Below the pieces are notes generated by a model. The model saw only the letters and a program-made list of their open reading frames with translations, did not search any database and had not been told where the DNA came from. A stretch of DNA of 64,000 nucleotides from Mermis nigrescens (taxonomy: Eukaryota; Nematoda; Enoplea; Mermithida; Mermithidae): positions 4,911,349 through 4,975,348 of the forward strand of contig JAVLUZ010000141.1 in NCBI GenBank assembly GCA_036768485.1, written 5' to 3'. Position numbers and translations under genes: made by a program. Below, one piece after another: positions 34,360 to 47,218 of the stretch (positions within the stretch are counted from its first letter, which is position 1; every line of letters starts with the position of its first letter).

Positions 34360-34690
34360 GCTTAGGTACCAACGTTGGCTGGTGCCCAATTTTTCTTTAA
34401 TTAACAACGTTGGTACCTCCAACGTTTTTCTGCTTGAAAAGCAGGAATACGCAAAAATCCATCAGTAGAGGGTTTCGAACCCTCCCCATAACACCCGAAT
34501 GCGCATCAGTCAGTGCTGCAGCAGCACACCACTGCGCCATACTATTAGGTCGTTTATTCTTATTGATTGTCATAAATTATAAATTCATATATATTACAGT
34601 ACAGCGAGCTTTATTATATCAACGATTGTTTCGTACTTTCAGTAAAACTTTTCGATCGTTTTCTCCATTCCTTTGACACACATGTTTCTG
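34360..34690 (-). repeat. Repeat with tRNA-like core, minus copy (SINE-like)
   Basis: On the minus strand the A-box-like TGGCGCAGTGGTGTGC (34539-34524) is followed by a perfect B box GGTTCGAAACC (34481-34471). The flanks match the plus-strand copy at 36412-36690. The acceptor stem does not pair, so this is a SINE-like relic, not a tRNA gene. Confidence 0.7.
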
Positions 34691-35055
34691 ACATTTTGAC
34701 GTCAAAAACTGATATAGACGCTGAAATAGCGTAAAAAATACTTTATTCTTTAATTTTTGATCAATTCCAAGTATATTTTGTGGTAGCCTTCGATTTTCTT
34801 CTATTTTTGGACTTCATTTTCCTTAGAAAATTTTCACTTTTCCATGAAGGTATAATAGACCCCCAAATGCATCTATGGTAGTGACTAAGAACTGTTTTAA
34901 ATCTAAATAGGAGTGATGTTCTGCAGTACATGGGTAGTCGAGATCATATATACATGAGCAGCGTCAAATTTTGGAGGTCTGAGTGGAGTAAAACTGGCCA
35001 AAATCCCAAAAATTCACTTCTGCAGCTCTTTCAATTTTCGTGAGGTATTCGGCAG

Positions 35056-35293
35056 CATACGTGGGCAGCAAGAATATTCTGGGGGTGCAAGATTGTTCAA
35101 AGGTCAAAAATGGCCTTAAAAGTGGTGGTATGGCGAAAAAAACACCATTTTTCATTGTTTCCCATCGAGCACTATCCATTGGCATCAAAAAATTGCGAAA
35201 AAAATTTCAAAATTGAATTCTGGGGGAGGACATTTCGGCTTTTTTCGGGGGGGGGGGGGTGCATATCCCCCCAGACCCCCACGCTCAGGTGTG
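35056..35293 (-). mobile_element. CACACGTGGGC hAT-type MITE, copy 4
   Basis: From CATACGTGGGCAGCAAGAA to CCCACGCTCAGGTGTG, with the family interior. The flanking 8-mers TTCGGCAG and TCTGGCGG share 5 of 8 bases. Confidence 0.7.
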
Positions 35294-35893
35294 TCTGGCG
35301 GACCCCTTACTCCTGAAATTGACTTCTTAATGCATTTTTTGGCAATTTTGCCCCATCGGACCTATTAGATCTTGTTTGCTGCCCACATAAGGTCTGAACC
35401 ACCCATGCTCATGTGTGGCCGAGATATAGAGCCAAAGCCATGTTTGTAGCCTATTCCTGAAGATTAAATTCAACAGCTGCAGCCGAATTATGCGGGCCTG
35501 GGTTCTATGTACAGTATATCAAGTTATGGGGAGCCGTTTGCCACTTAAACCACATAATTGCATCAAAATTATAAACATACATGTGTGATTCGTAGGGCGT
35601 TATTTGGCCCCCAAAATTTGACGGATCCCCCAGAATTACATGTATGAGCATGGATAGAGCTCGATGAGAAACGTCGAAAAATGATGTTTCTCTGCCTTAG
35701 TCATGACTTTTTGGCACTTTATGACATAAAAAGATTTTGATATCACATTGTATGTACACGCATTGGTACCTACTTTATGTACATATATGTAGGTTGTAGG
35801 TCATGAACAAACGTGTTTAAATATATACATATGTACCTATATGTATCTATACGTAAGATCGTAAAATGTAAGTGCTATCGAGTGAGTTGTTGG

Positions 35894-36120
35894 CACACGT
35901 GGGCGTGGGGGTGTGCTCCTCCCAGGAGGTTGAATATCCCCAAATTCAATTTTTGTAAATTTGTTTTTTTTTCGCAATTTTTTTTATGCCAATGGATACT
36001 GCTCGGTGAGAAACATTTAACAATTGTGTTTTTTCGTCAGACACCACCATTCTTAGACCATTTTTGTTTTTAAAAAATATTGCACCCCCTCCCCAGAATT
36101 TTAGTTCTGCGCACCTTATG
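35894..36120 (+). mobile_element. CACACGTGGGC hAT-type MITE, copy 5
   Basis: Starts CACACGTGGGCGTGGGGG and ends CTGCGCACCTTATG. TTGTTGG and TTGTTAGG flank it, a possible worn duplication. Confidence 0.7.
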
Positions 36121-36411
36121 TTGTTAGGTACATAGGTACCTACATAAAGTCATTCATACAATGCAGAAAACTGTATCAATCTAGGAACAAATAGAATTAT
36201 AAACGAAGTTTGAAAACAGCGATCTACATACAAAACAAAGTTGCACAATGTACAGACATCATGTAAGAATAAATATATGTCTATGAAGGTACATATATAC
36301 ATATCTACATAATACATAAAAAATAATATAATCATGCACGTCAGGTAGGTTATGTATATATAGGTATTTAAGATACATATCTGTTTCGACAATTTCAAAA
36401 ACACGTGTCAG

Positions 36412-36690
36412 ATGAATGAAGAAAACGGTCGAAAAGTTTTACTGAAAGTACGAAACAATCGTTGATATAATAAAGCCTCTGTACTGCAATATTTACGAAT
36501 TTATCATTTATGACAATCATTAAGAATATACGAACTAAGACTTATGGCGCAGTGGTGTGCAGCGCTAACTAATGTGCATTTGGGCTTTATGGAGAGGGTT
36601 CGAAACCGTCTACTGGTGGATTTTGCTTATTCTACTTTTCAAGCAGAAAAACGTTGGTACCTAACGCATGCATTAGGTACCAACGTTGGT
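36412..36690 (+). repeat. Repeat with tRNA-like core, plus copy (SINE-like)
   Basis: A box TGGCGCAGTGGTGTGC (36545-36560) and B box GGTTCGAAACC (36597-36607) have normal Pol III internal-promoter spacing. An inverted copy is at 34360-34690, and both are bordered by ACGTTGGTACC words. Confidence 0.7.
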
Positions 36691-36727
36691 GTTTAAAAAA
36701 ATTGTGTACCAACGTTGGTACACAATC
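36652..36727. repeat. GGTACCAACGTTGGTACC palindrome cluster
   Basis: Includes GTGTACCAACGTTGGTACAC (20-bp perfect palindrome, 36707-36726) and partial versions. Related words occur at 34366-34425. Confidence 0.75.
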
Positions 36728-37332
36728 AGTGCCATTTAATCTTATTACTTGTTATTGATGTTTAACCCGCACTGAGTCAATTGCAGCACTTTTATCGACA
36801 GCTTGATGTAGAACTTCACTGTGATTGAAAATTCTAATCTTCTGTACGATTTTGTAATATAAAAATGCGGTTTAGAGAGGTTAAATGTTCAAAATTTTCG
36901 GCGCTCTGCGCCGAATTTATTTAATTTTATTACTTGCGCTATTAATGTTAAGGCCGCGCTGGATTTGTAATGCAAAAATGCGTTTCAAAAAGGACGGACT
37001 TCAAAATTTTCTGGCGCTCCGTGCCATATTGACAAATTATTGAGCTTTTATTATCAAAAGCGACTTTAGAAATCGCAAAAATGCTCTCCTGAAGGCGAGA
37101 AAATAAAGTTTTAACACAAATAACGTATTACTGATTGTGATATTCCTAGTAAAGCGCAAAATTTTTATACCTAAAGTGGGCATTGGTGTAGCTGGTTCAC
37201 ATATGTATTAAGATAGCCACCTTATAGGTACATATACAGCAAGTAATATTCAGTGAAAGCTGTCATGCAACTGATTCGAAATGAGTCAAGTCGAAAGCAA
37301 ATAAGGCAGTGCTCGGATTCTTTATATAGATT

Positions 37333-37484
37333 CATGTGACTGACTAAAATGTTGGTGCCGGCGTTTAAAATAAGCCTAAATAATGGGATACGACTCGCGT
37401 CGCTTGCTTCGCTCGCTTGGCTGGTCGCATCCCATTACTCAGGCTTATTTTAAATGCTGGCATCAACATTTTGGTCAGTCCATG
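37333..37484. repeat. 152-bp hairpin / foldback repeat
   Basis: The left arm CATGTGACTGACTAAAATG pairs with the right arm CATTTTGGTCAGTCCATG, continuing inward for about 58 bp (TTTAAAATAAGCCT, AATGGGAT) to a GC-rich loop TCGCTTGCTTCGCTCGCTTG. Confidence 0.8.
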
Positions 37485-37556
37485 ATACTAAGCCTGAGCC
37501 TAATAAGCAGGTAAACCAATGCAAAACACTATGAATACCTTGCGTCCTTTATCGAA

Positions 37557-37650
37557 ATGAATTAGCGTTAGTCGATTGCTTAAGGTTTTTTGCTTTGAAG
37601 CAAGAGGTCCACGTTTCAAATCTGCTTGGCAGCGACTTTCTTCTGCATCA
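37557..37650 (+). repeat. Degenerate tRNA-like sequence
   Basis: TTAGCGTTAGTCGATTGC followed by GAAGCAAGAGGTCC and CGTTTCAAATC resembles a tRNA-derived SINE head with worn A and B boxes. Weak evidence. Confidence 0.35.
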
Positions 37651-37755
37651 TTGGATGGTACGGAGTGCATACATACGCCATTACAACATGACTATCTTAA
37701 TACATATTTGAACCTGCTACACGAATGCACACAAAGTATACAAATCACCGCCAAC

Positions 37756-37951
37756 CAGGGGCAGATTTAGGGGCGGCAGGGGGGGCGGCCGCCGCTCCCC
37801 CATTGGCCCAAAATAGTGCGCAAAATTAAGGATTTTTGAGTGATGTCTAGCGATTTTTGGGTTAAAACGGCTAATTTTTCCGCCCAAGTCAGGGTTCCGC
37901 CCCCCCTTAGGGGTACCGCCCCCCTTTAGGAAAATCCTGAATCCGCCACTG
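37756..37951. mobile_element. CAGGGGCGGATTT hAT-type MITE, copy 1
   Basis: 196 bp from CAGGGGCAGATTTAGGGG to CCTGAATCCGCCACTG, with CCGCCAAC on both sides (37748-37755 and 37952-37959), a perfect 8-bp target duplication. The interior matches copy 2 at 47027-47218. Confidence 0.93.
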
Positions 37952-38104
37952 CCGCCAACGTGTGTAGCATACAATTTTCTACTATGAAACACTGATTTTT
38001 TCAACACGTACATTCAATATTTGAACGATCTTAGACCTCCCAAAAAAGGTGGAAAAAGTGGGCACTTCTACGGAACAGTAACTATTACGACGTCATCAGA
38101 TAAT

Positions 38105-38215
38105 CTAATGCCTGTATCTCGACCTAAGCAGGAGTGATACCAACCTAAGCGGGAGCAATACCGACCTAAGCGGGAATACTACCATCCACATAAATCTGAG
38201 CCTAAGCCCGAAAAA
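38105..38215 (-). repeat. Minisatellite with GCTTAGGTCG core (inverted)
   Basis: Several copies of ACCTAAGCGGGAGYA-like units. The complement matches the start of the 11460-11640 array (CGCTCCCGCTCAGGTCG). Inserted in the second copy of the nested GTTTGCAAACACCG element. Confidence 0.65.
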
Positions 38216-39438
38216 TCAAGAAGTCTGAAAAAATCAATAACTGTTGCGACTATACTTTGCACAACAGCACATACTATTCTATAAGTACCAGAAAGTGGAA
38301 AATGTGGATAACAATTTCGGGTCTGGTCTATTATGTCAATCAAATCGCTGGGAAAAACACGTTTAAGGTTTTTGGCTGAGGTTTTCTAAAATTTTTTTCA
38401 GGTTTTGGGATTTTTATTGCAAAATGCGTCCTGCAAAGCTATATTTTCAAAATTTTCCGACGCTTCGCACTGAACTGATTTATTTTTAATCCTTTTTATT
38501 GATAATCCGGCAGCGCAGCATCAGTTATTGCACTTTTATTGACAGCTTACTGCTTGACCACAATTAAAAGTCAGACATTTCCTACTCCCTTCACAGATTT
38601 ATTCATATTTATTGATTTTCCTATCTCCTTCACTTCGCATCACATATTCCAATTCAGACTTACTATGAGTTTACCTATCTTTTGTGCGCATATAGATTCT
38701 ACCCTAGCGAAAATTCGCATAAAAGATAAGAAGGAACATGTTTGAAATTGAGATTTTTATCTTTCGCGATAACTAGATTTGAAAAGCCCGAATTCAAGCT
38801 ATAAATCGTATAATTGTGATAATTTTCGGTGCTCTGCGTAAAGTAATAGATTGGGTAGTCTGAGTGGATAGGGGCCCATGTGCTCCTCTCCCCCCAAAAT
38901 TGAAACTGAAAATGATTTTTTCCTTTATTTCTTCTTTCCAAAATTTTCGGCACTTCGTGCCAAATTTTATAAGCTCATTTACAATCTAATTAATCATAAG
39001 CGCGCGGTTCAAACACTACAGATTTAGCCTTTAGCAACCTCCATCACATTTTATATATCTTCAAGCCTTCTCTTTTTTCAGATTTTATGCAGAAAATTAG
39101 ATCTTCTTGAACAATTTGATCTTTTTTTGGTATTTGAAAACATGATTAGCTTTGTTGTGTTTATGTTTATGTAGGTAATCAAAATTATTAGTGCAATACA
39201 GTGAACGTAAGGGGTCAGATTTTCACCCCCGATTGGGGTCGAGGTCGGGGGTGAAAAACCCCGGTTTTCGGGTTTGGGGTTGGGGTTGAAGATTAACAGT
39301 TAACATTGCATTATTACATACCAATTTAGAGAGGATAAAAACGATACCTTCACTTGTTTGTAGAGCATACTAATAAAACTGGTTATGTTCAACATTTTAT
39401 TTTCATTCCAAGTTCAAACATGCTTTTAGCATTCAATT

Positions 39439-41599
39439 TTAATCACTAATCACTCTCGCCTTTTCGTATTCTTCCACAGTTTTTTCTAAACGGTATTCTA
39501 TGGTGCGCTGATTGTAGAGGAGCCAAATTAGCTTTTCAGCATTTTTGGGCAGCAACCTATTCCTTGTATCAGTAATGACGCGTTTGCCAACTTTGAATTC
39601 TCTCTCAGACGAAACCCTGCTAAGCGGAGCACATAAGTACTACCTGGCGAGCTGCATTGAAAACGGCATTCAATTTGTTACCATTAAAAAGTAAACTGAT
39701 ACATTGGTTTTTTGAGACAAAATGTGAAATATAAGAAATATGGCGCACGATCAGTAAGTTTTAAAATTTTGAAGATTTTATGTTGTTCACCTGCCACCAC
39801 ACCTGGCCGTGGGGGTTAGGGGTATGCACCCCCTTCCCCGAGAAACCAAAATACCCCCAAGAATTAAATTACCCCAGAATTCAATTTTTGAAATTTTTTG
39901 TTTTTTTTCTCGTAATTTTTCTGATGCAAATGGATAGTGCTCGATGAGAAACGTCGAAAAATGATTTTTTTCGCCATACCACCATTTTTAAGGCCATTTT
40001 TTGACCTTTGAAAAATCTTGCACCCCCAGAATTTTCTTGCTGCCTACATATGCATGTAACCAGGGTATCAATTTGCCTACCTTGCCCCCTCATCTAGCCG
40101 AACCGATGGACACCTTGAACTGCCCAACCCTTCCCTAGCTGGGCCCATAAGCAGGTTACCCTTCCCAGTCCCCCGTAGCCCTGAAGGATCGACATTTTTT
40201 GCTCCGAAATCGACCTTTTTGGACAAACATTTCAAAAATTTTCTGCACTTCTCATCTTCCTAAGTATTTGACATCTTATAAGCATTTAGAACAATTTTTT
40301 GTGCAAATTTAGCCTCAAAACCGCACTGAAAAACTTACTATAAATGTTAAAAAGATAATTTGTAACGACATATTTTAAAAACGCACTGGATAAATTAGCA
40401 TCCAATCATTTGCTGTGAGCCTGATGTAGCCCATCGTTTCTCCTGTTGATTCAAGCATAGCGATTGCGGTGATGAGTTCTTCTTTAATTTCAATGATTCT
40501 ACGGAGCATCAAATTTGTACTATTCCATCGAGTGACATTATTTTTGATCAAACTGAGCGGTTTTTTGCCTTTGTTTCCGGAAGTTTTCAGTAGGGCCGAT
40601 TTCAACTCACTTTTATTTGTGAAAACATTGACTAATGACGACGCTCGGCTAATTAAATCATTAACCGCACGCTGCTCCATCACGCCTTTCGAAACTACCA
40701 AATTCAGCAAATGTAGAAAACAATTCGTGTCATTTACTTGACCAGTTCGCATCGCAACGACCATTTTAATTCCGGAATCGCGCAAAGCCAAGTTAGTGTA
40801 AACGTTCATCAGACAATTCCCAATCTTTTCAAATTTCTACCAACTCTTGATTAATATTTTCAGCCGTATGCTTTTCGTACATGGGTTTACATTGTAAAAC
40901 GCACATTTTTCGATTCCAATCTGCATCAATGAAGTGTAGAACAAAGCTTAAATACGAATTTTGAGTGGCTGAAGTCCATAAATCCGTATCAAAACAGCAG
41001 TGCGTTAGTTCCCTTTTCAATATTTCTTTCAACTTCCATCGAATCGCCTCGTAAAGTAGTGGACCTACTGCCAAGCGAAGCTTACCTTTGTGTGGTAAGG
41101 AATACTTATAAGGAAGCCTATTGATCGCTTCAACTAACAAACGGAAACGTTCGTTCTCAACAGTTGTATACGGTAAAACAGCATCGCCTAGCCATGAAAA
41201 CAATAAACGATCTACTGTTGGAACTTGCCTTGCAGCACCAAAAAATTTATCAATTGGGCCACGGGCACAACTTTCAGTCGGAGAAATTACCGACGATTTG
41301 TTATCCTTTGAACTTTCTTCATCGCTTTCATCACTCAAATTAACTTCACACGAAATTTCAGCGGGAAGAATTTTGTAGATTTTTGCCTTCTGCTCTGCTG
41401 CTTCAATTTTAGACTTTTTGATTGCAAAATCTTCTTGTTTCGTCTTAGAGAATACTGATCCGTGCATACTGCGCAAATGATCCCAGAGACCTTTCGTCGA
41501 CGCATTTTTCGCCATAAGATCTTTTTTGCAGTATGTGCATTTCGCTTTTTCGCCTGGTAAAGAATCGAAGTGCTGCCAAATTGTAGATTGTTTCGGCAT
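39439..41599 (-). pseudogene. hAT transposase with BED zinc finger (broken)
   Basis: The N-terminus (from 41599) is a BED finger (STIWQHFDSLPG, CTYCKKDLMAK, LWDHLRSMHG) that binds the transposon ends. The frame runs to a TGA near 40828, shifts near 40800, and continues to 40375 (NNVTRWNSTNLMLRRI region). After a stretch replaced by unrelated DNA and a MITE, the C-terminal dimerisation domain reappears at 39630-39439 (LSRVSSEREFKVGKRV, RNRLLPKNAEKLIWLLYN), ending at TAA. Nonsense, frameshift and insertions make it nonfunctional. The order BED, core, hATC is the normal family layout. Confidence 0.92.
39798..40052 (+). mobile_element. CACACGTGGGC hAT-type MITE, copy 6
   Basis: Starts CACACCTGGCCGTGGGGG and ends CTGCCTACATATG. 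It interrupts the hAT transposase, so it inserted later. Confidence 0.7.
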
Positions 41600-42105
41600 T
41601 GACGTAATTAAGTAGTGAATAAATTTTTAATTCAGTCTGAAATATAAATTAATTTAAGCTAGCAGACAGAACAAAGTTAATATAAGAATCAAATGGAGGC
41701 TAACGCTCAGATAGATGGATGCTAATGCATATTATTATAATAAATCCATAGTGTTTACGAATGACAAAATGCAGAGCGTTTTGGCGCACTTTATGGTGAT
41801 AAATATGCGAACGTGTATGTACGTGTTAAGAACACGGCGACTAGGAGTACATTTTATGAAATATCGCGAGCGTCGAGTTTAACATATTCATTATGCTCGT
41901 GAATGAATCATCCTTGTATGGTGTTTGCCGAATTCATTTGCCATTTATACAATTCTCCTACATATGTACCAAAAACTTAACTGCTGTATTTTACCTCCGA
42001 AAAAAGGTTCAACCCCGACTCGAAAAATCTTGTCCCTGGTCGGGGGTCGGGGTTTAGGCCGGGGTTTTTCGGGGTCGGGGTCCCCGTAAGATCACTGGTG
42101 CAATA

Positions 42106-43947
42106 GCATCGAATATCACATTAAATGAGCATCTGGCAAGTATATATCATTTTTGGTTCTGTAGTGCAACCCATTTCTGCTTTCTGACTCTATTTCTGGT
42201 GCCAGTTTAACTGAAAAAGTTGTACAAAATTTCGGCACTTCGTGCCGGACTATATTGCCAATTTTATTTATTACAGAATCGCACTGGCTATCATATGGTC
42301 GTTAGAGCTACACACCGAGTATCCGGGTATACTGGGATAGGAAAAATCATGAATTTTTGTGATAAACTTAAACTTCAACAATTTTTAGGCTGAATTTAGA
42401 ACAAATATTCGGCTGCTTTTGTAAAATGTTGATGATTAGACTCAATGTTAAAGTGCTCTTATTAAAAGTTTTTTTGAGATTGCTCTGGACGCCGCTGGAA
42501 GGCGCTTGAATACGCCACCAACGTCATTCAGCCATAAAAGATAAGGTGTCTCTTGCATTTTCACCTTATCAAAGGTACCCGGGTGGCAAATTTACAATGT
42601 ATGAAGCTATCTTGGCTGTAAAAGTCTCTTATTGAAATCTTCTTTTGGTCCCGTCTTACGTTTTTACAAAAATTTGGTCGTGACCTCCCGAAACAAAACC
42701 CGATACGGGTCTGGATGTGTTTCTTTTAAGCTATAATTTTAATAAAGGCGCAGGAGAAATAACCAGATTTTCCGAAACTTTGCGTCAAACTGTTTACATA
42801 CGGGTAATTTTCTTCTTCTCACATAACCGGTGTCAGCTGTGTTGAACCAGCCAACCTTTATTAGCGCTGACTCCCAGCACAGCTGTGTTACCAACTGTGC
42901 CAAGACCGGTTCTAAGAACCTCTGTTCCTTATATCTTATTTTTACTGCAATATCTGATTGAATGATAAATGACTAAGTACAAAATTAGACATATTAAAAT
43001 GAATCATACTAATCAAGGTAAAAATCGTAAACAAAAGCGATAAAGCCTCAAATCATCATTTTACACCGGATAGAGAATTTCTAAATTTTGAGGTTCTACC
43101 CTAATTTTTGAGGTTTTTTTTCGGCTAATGATTTGAGGTTTTTGAAAATTTGGGTTGGCAACACTGCTTGCTGTTGCCAGCCAGGCCAAATTGGAAGTTT
43201 AACTATTATGGTTTGGGGCCTTTGGTAGTTTCGATCCCTATGCTTTACCACACAGTAGCAGCTTTTTAGACACCCAAAACAGTTTTTTTTGGCGTTTTCG
43301 TACAATTTTGGTAGTATTAGTTTTCGAAATTTTGACCTTGGCATTCCTGATCTCTCTGCAAGAATCGAACAGATTAGGGAGTCATAGGCATAGTAGGATT
43401 TTCACCAGGAGGGTCCCAAAAGAAATTTTTTATCTAAAATTATAAAAACGGGCAGGGTCCGTTAATTAACGTGTTTTTTGGGCTTTTAACATCGTCCTGC
43501 ACTATTTGAGCAATACCTCCTAGGCATAAAAAAATTTATTTTTCAAAAATTTTTCAACAGTTTTGATGGAAAAAACGCTTATAATGCTTGCTAAGCGTTA
43601 TTTTTTTACTTTTTCTGCAATAAAACGATAAAAACTGCCAAAAGATAGTAGGAATCGGCGCGAAGCGCCGAATTTCTTGATTTTACGTTGCAGAGCAGCA
43701 TCATGCAATCATATTGCTCAGAACTTGAACATATCGAAATTTTCTAAGGGGGAATCCCCCTTCCCACTGGCTACGCCAGTTTAGGGGGTTCGTTGTCATT
43801 ATGTTTGTGTTTGGTGGCTGGTCACACAACGTCACTGACGTAGCCAAAGAGAATTTTCGAAGTTTTTAGAAATGGTGTTGTGTGGTTGTGTAAAGTTGTT
43901 CTGCGACGATTTTTTGAGAATAAACTCAAAAAATTGGCATATTTGTA
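42106..43947. other. Non-coding stretch with hairpin motifs
   Basis: Carries GC hairpins at 42231-42249 and 43655-43671 and a lone hAT-like end (TTGGCAACACTG, to about 43171) without a partner. No gene seen. Confidence 0.5.
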
Positions 43948-44810
<863 letters not shown>

Positions 44811-45039
44811 TAGGTAGCGCGATAGCGCTACCTATAATATACTTGGCCATCCTTTTTCTCTATATGTTTTTCACAGCGAGTGCGAAATTTGTGCCCCCCC
44901 TCACAGCTATAACGGCACACATCTGAGAGGTGCGGTTTTTTTTAAAAGGTAGATAATAAAAAAACTTAGTGTCCCCATTTTTTTCTTGTTTACACTCAAT
45001 ACCGAGCACGTCATGAGTGTGTAAAGTTTACACCAAAAA

Positions 45040-45990
45040 TTCAAATAATTTGCGGAGGGCCAATTTTTTTTAAAAAATGTTTCTCCTAATTAGTAGGTTA
45101 CGAATCTGGTCTTAAAATTTCTTTACACTCATTGGTTGTTGCACAGGAGTGTAAATTGGACGGTTTTTTTACAGTTTTCATGTGGCCAAGCATATCTAAC
45201 TCAGTTTTACATTCTATGCAGTCTGATTGGTTTCAAAATGTAGACGGTTAAAAAATCTTGGGGAGACTTTTTCAATTTTTTTAAAAGTAATATTCTCGAA
45301 TTTAGAGACGGTTTATTGTAAAGAGTCTAAGACAAAAAAATTTTCCCTGCTATATTCTCCACTTGGTAGACAAAACGTGGTAACTACCCTTAAAATGTGC
45401 CTCGTCTTAAGCGCTACTACGTCAAAATTTATTTTGTTTTTTTACAATCAATATTGCGTTATAAGTGCAAGTGTAAACTTTACACTGAAAACATTTTTTC
45501 CGCCCATAGCGTCGTGGATGATGAATTTTTTAATAATGTTTTCCTCAATTAGTAGGTTACGAATCTGGTCTTAAGATTTCTTTACACTCATTGGTTGTTG
45601 CACAGAAGTGTAAATTAGACGGTTTTTTTACTGTTTTCATGCGCAAGAGCATATCTAACTCAGTTTTACATTCTATGCAGTCTGATTGGTTTCAAAAGGT
45701 AGACGGTTATAAAATCTAGGAGAAACTTTTTTTATTTTTTCTTAAAAAGTAATATTTTCGACTTTAGAGGCGGTTTATTGTAAAGAGTCTCAGACAAAAA
45801 ATGTTTTTTTCCCTGCCATATTCTCCACTTAGTAGAAAGAACGTGGTAACTACCTTTAAAATCTGCCTCGTCTTAAGCGCTACACGTCAAAATTTATTTT
45901 GTTTCTTTACAATCAATATTGCGTTATTAGTGCAGGTGTAAACTTTACACTGAAAAAATTTTTTCCGCTTAGAGCGTCGTGGATGATAAT
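45040..45990 (+). repeat. Two ~480-bp tandem blocks in module A
   Basis: AATTAGTAGGTTACGAATC, CATTGGTTGTTGCACAG and TGTAAACTTTACACTG recur in the same order in both blocks. The same pair is present inverted at 58140-59060. Confidence 0.9.
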
Positions 45991-47026
45991 TTTTTTAAAA
46001 TGTTCTCTGTGAGGTCAGAATAACGAATCTGACCTTCAAACTTTTCTACAATCAATACACAGTACCAGGGGTTTAAACTTTACTTTCTAGTGGATGAGTA
46101 AAAACAGATTTTGTCCAAGATTTCTCTGCCAACTTTTTCGGTTATGAGTTAAGATAATTTAAATAGATAAATATAAAGTAACTTCTAAGGGCTACACGTC
46201 GAAGCAAACCGCGTTCAAAAAAAACGTAATATTGAGTTGTTTATGGGGGTGTAAAGTTCGAAATCTGAGGTGTAAAATAGGCGAAAAAAACAGGTCTTTT
46301 CGTATTTAATTGGTAAATCATATCAAATATTTCGCGGAACATAAGTTTGGCACATACAAACGTACTACAATCAAAGGGCTACAAACTGGCCCCAACCTGG
46401 ACAGTGAAAAATACGTGTTTGTCCATATTTTTGTTCGCCACCCCTTAAAAAGTACTTTATTTTTATCCTATTCGACCTCTCCCGACCTCTTCACTTTATA
46501 TTTTTGTTCGCCACCCCTTAGAAAGTACTTTATTTTTATCCTATTCGACCTCTCCCGACTTCTGAACAGAGAAAGTGGAGTGTGAATAAATTCGGTTTGG
46601 GCCAGTTTGTAGCCCTTTGATTGTTGTACCTTTGTATGTGCCAAACTTATGTTTGTAAACTTTACACTGAAAAAATTTTTTGGGAAAAAAAATCGGTTTG
46701 GGTTTTTTGGAAAACAGATGAAAAAAAAACCGATTGATTGCCCCAGATGTACATTCTTGTGCTCAATTTCCATACGCACGTACAAGACCGTTAAGCGCAA
46801 CGCTTAAGTGAGTCGCCCGGGACCACCTTCCCCTAAAAATTATCATATTTTTCATTCCATTCCCACACATATTTTCAATCAAAATCCGGGATAGGAAAAT
46901 GGGTACTCGGGCTTAATGCGACTTGAGTACGAATTGGTATGTGTGTTATCATATCTTACATGTGTTAGAAGATCATATTGTGTGTGTCTCATATTTGTGC
47001 CTGTCTCGTTTGTACATACCTTTACC

Positions 47027-47218
47027 CAGGGGCGGATTTAGTGGGGGGTGGGGGCGGCCGCCTCCCCCATTGGCCCAAAAAAGTGCGCAAAATTAAGCAT
47101 TTTTAAGCGATTTTTAGCGATTTTCGGGTTAAAACGGCTAATTTTTCCGCCCAAGTCAGTGTTCCGCCCCCCCTTAGGGGTACCGCCCCCCCTTAGGAAA
47201 ATCCTAGATCCACCACTG
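47027..47218. mobile_element. CAGGGGCGGATTT hAT-type MITE, copy 2
   Basis: CAGGGGCGGATTTAG to the complement of CAGTGGTGGATCTAGG, flanked by CCTTTACC at 47019-47026 and 47219-47226. The inverted copy of the host sequence at 57052-57059 has a single GGTAAAGG, the empty site. Confidence 0.96.

Larger units (their letters stand above)
39199..42097 (-). mobile_element. hAT transposon with G-rich ends and 8-bp target duplication
   Basis: Ends CAGTGAACGTAAGGGG and CAGTGATCTTACGGGG (13 of 16 identical), flanked by GTGCAATA at 39191-39198 and 42098-42105. Subterminal GGGGTCGGGG-type tracts lie at both ends. It contains a decayed transposase and an inserted MITE (39798-40052). Confidence 0.95.

Noticed and set aside
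36544..36625. Functional tRNA gene
   Set aside because: A and B boxes are present but the acceptor stem does not pair, and a second diverged copy with shared flanks exists.
43060..43171. A further hAT element ending TTGGCAACACTG
   Set aside because: Only one end is visible; no partner end or 8-bp duplication was found upstream.
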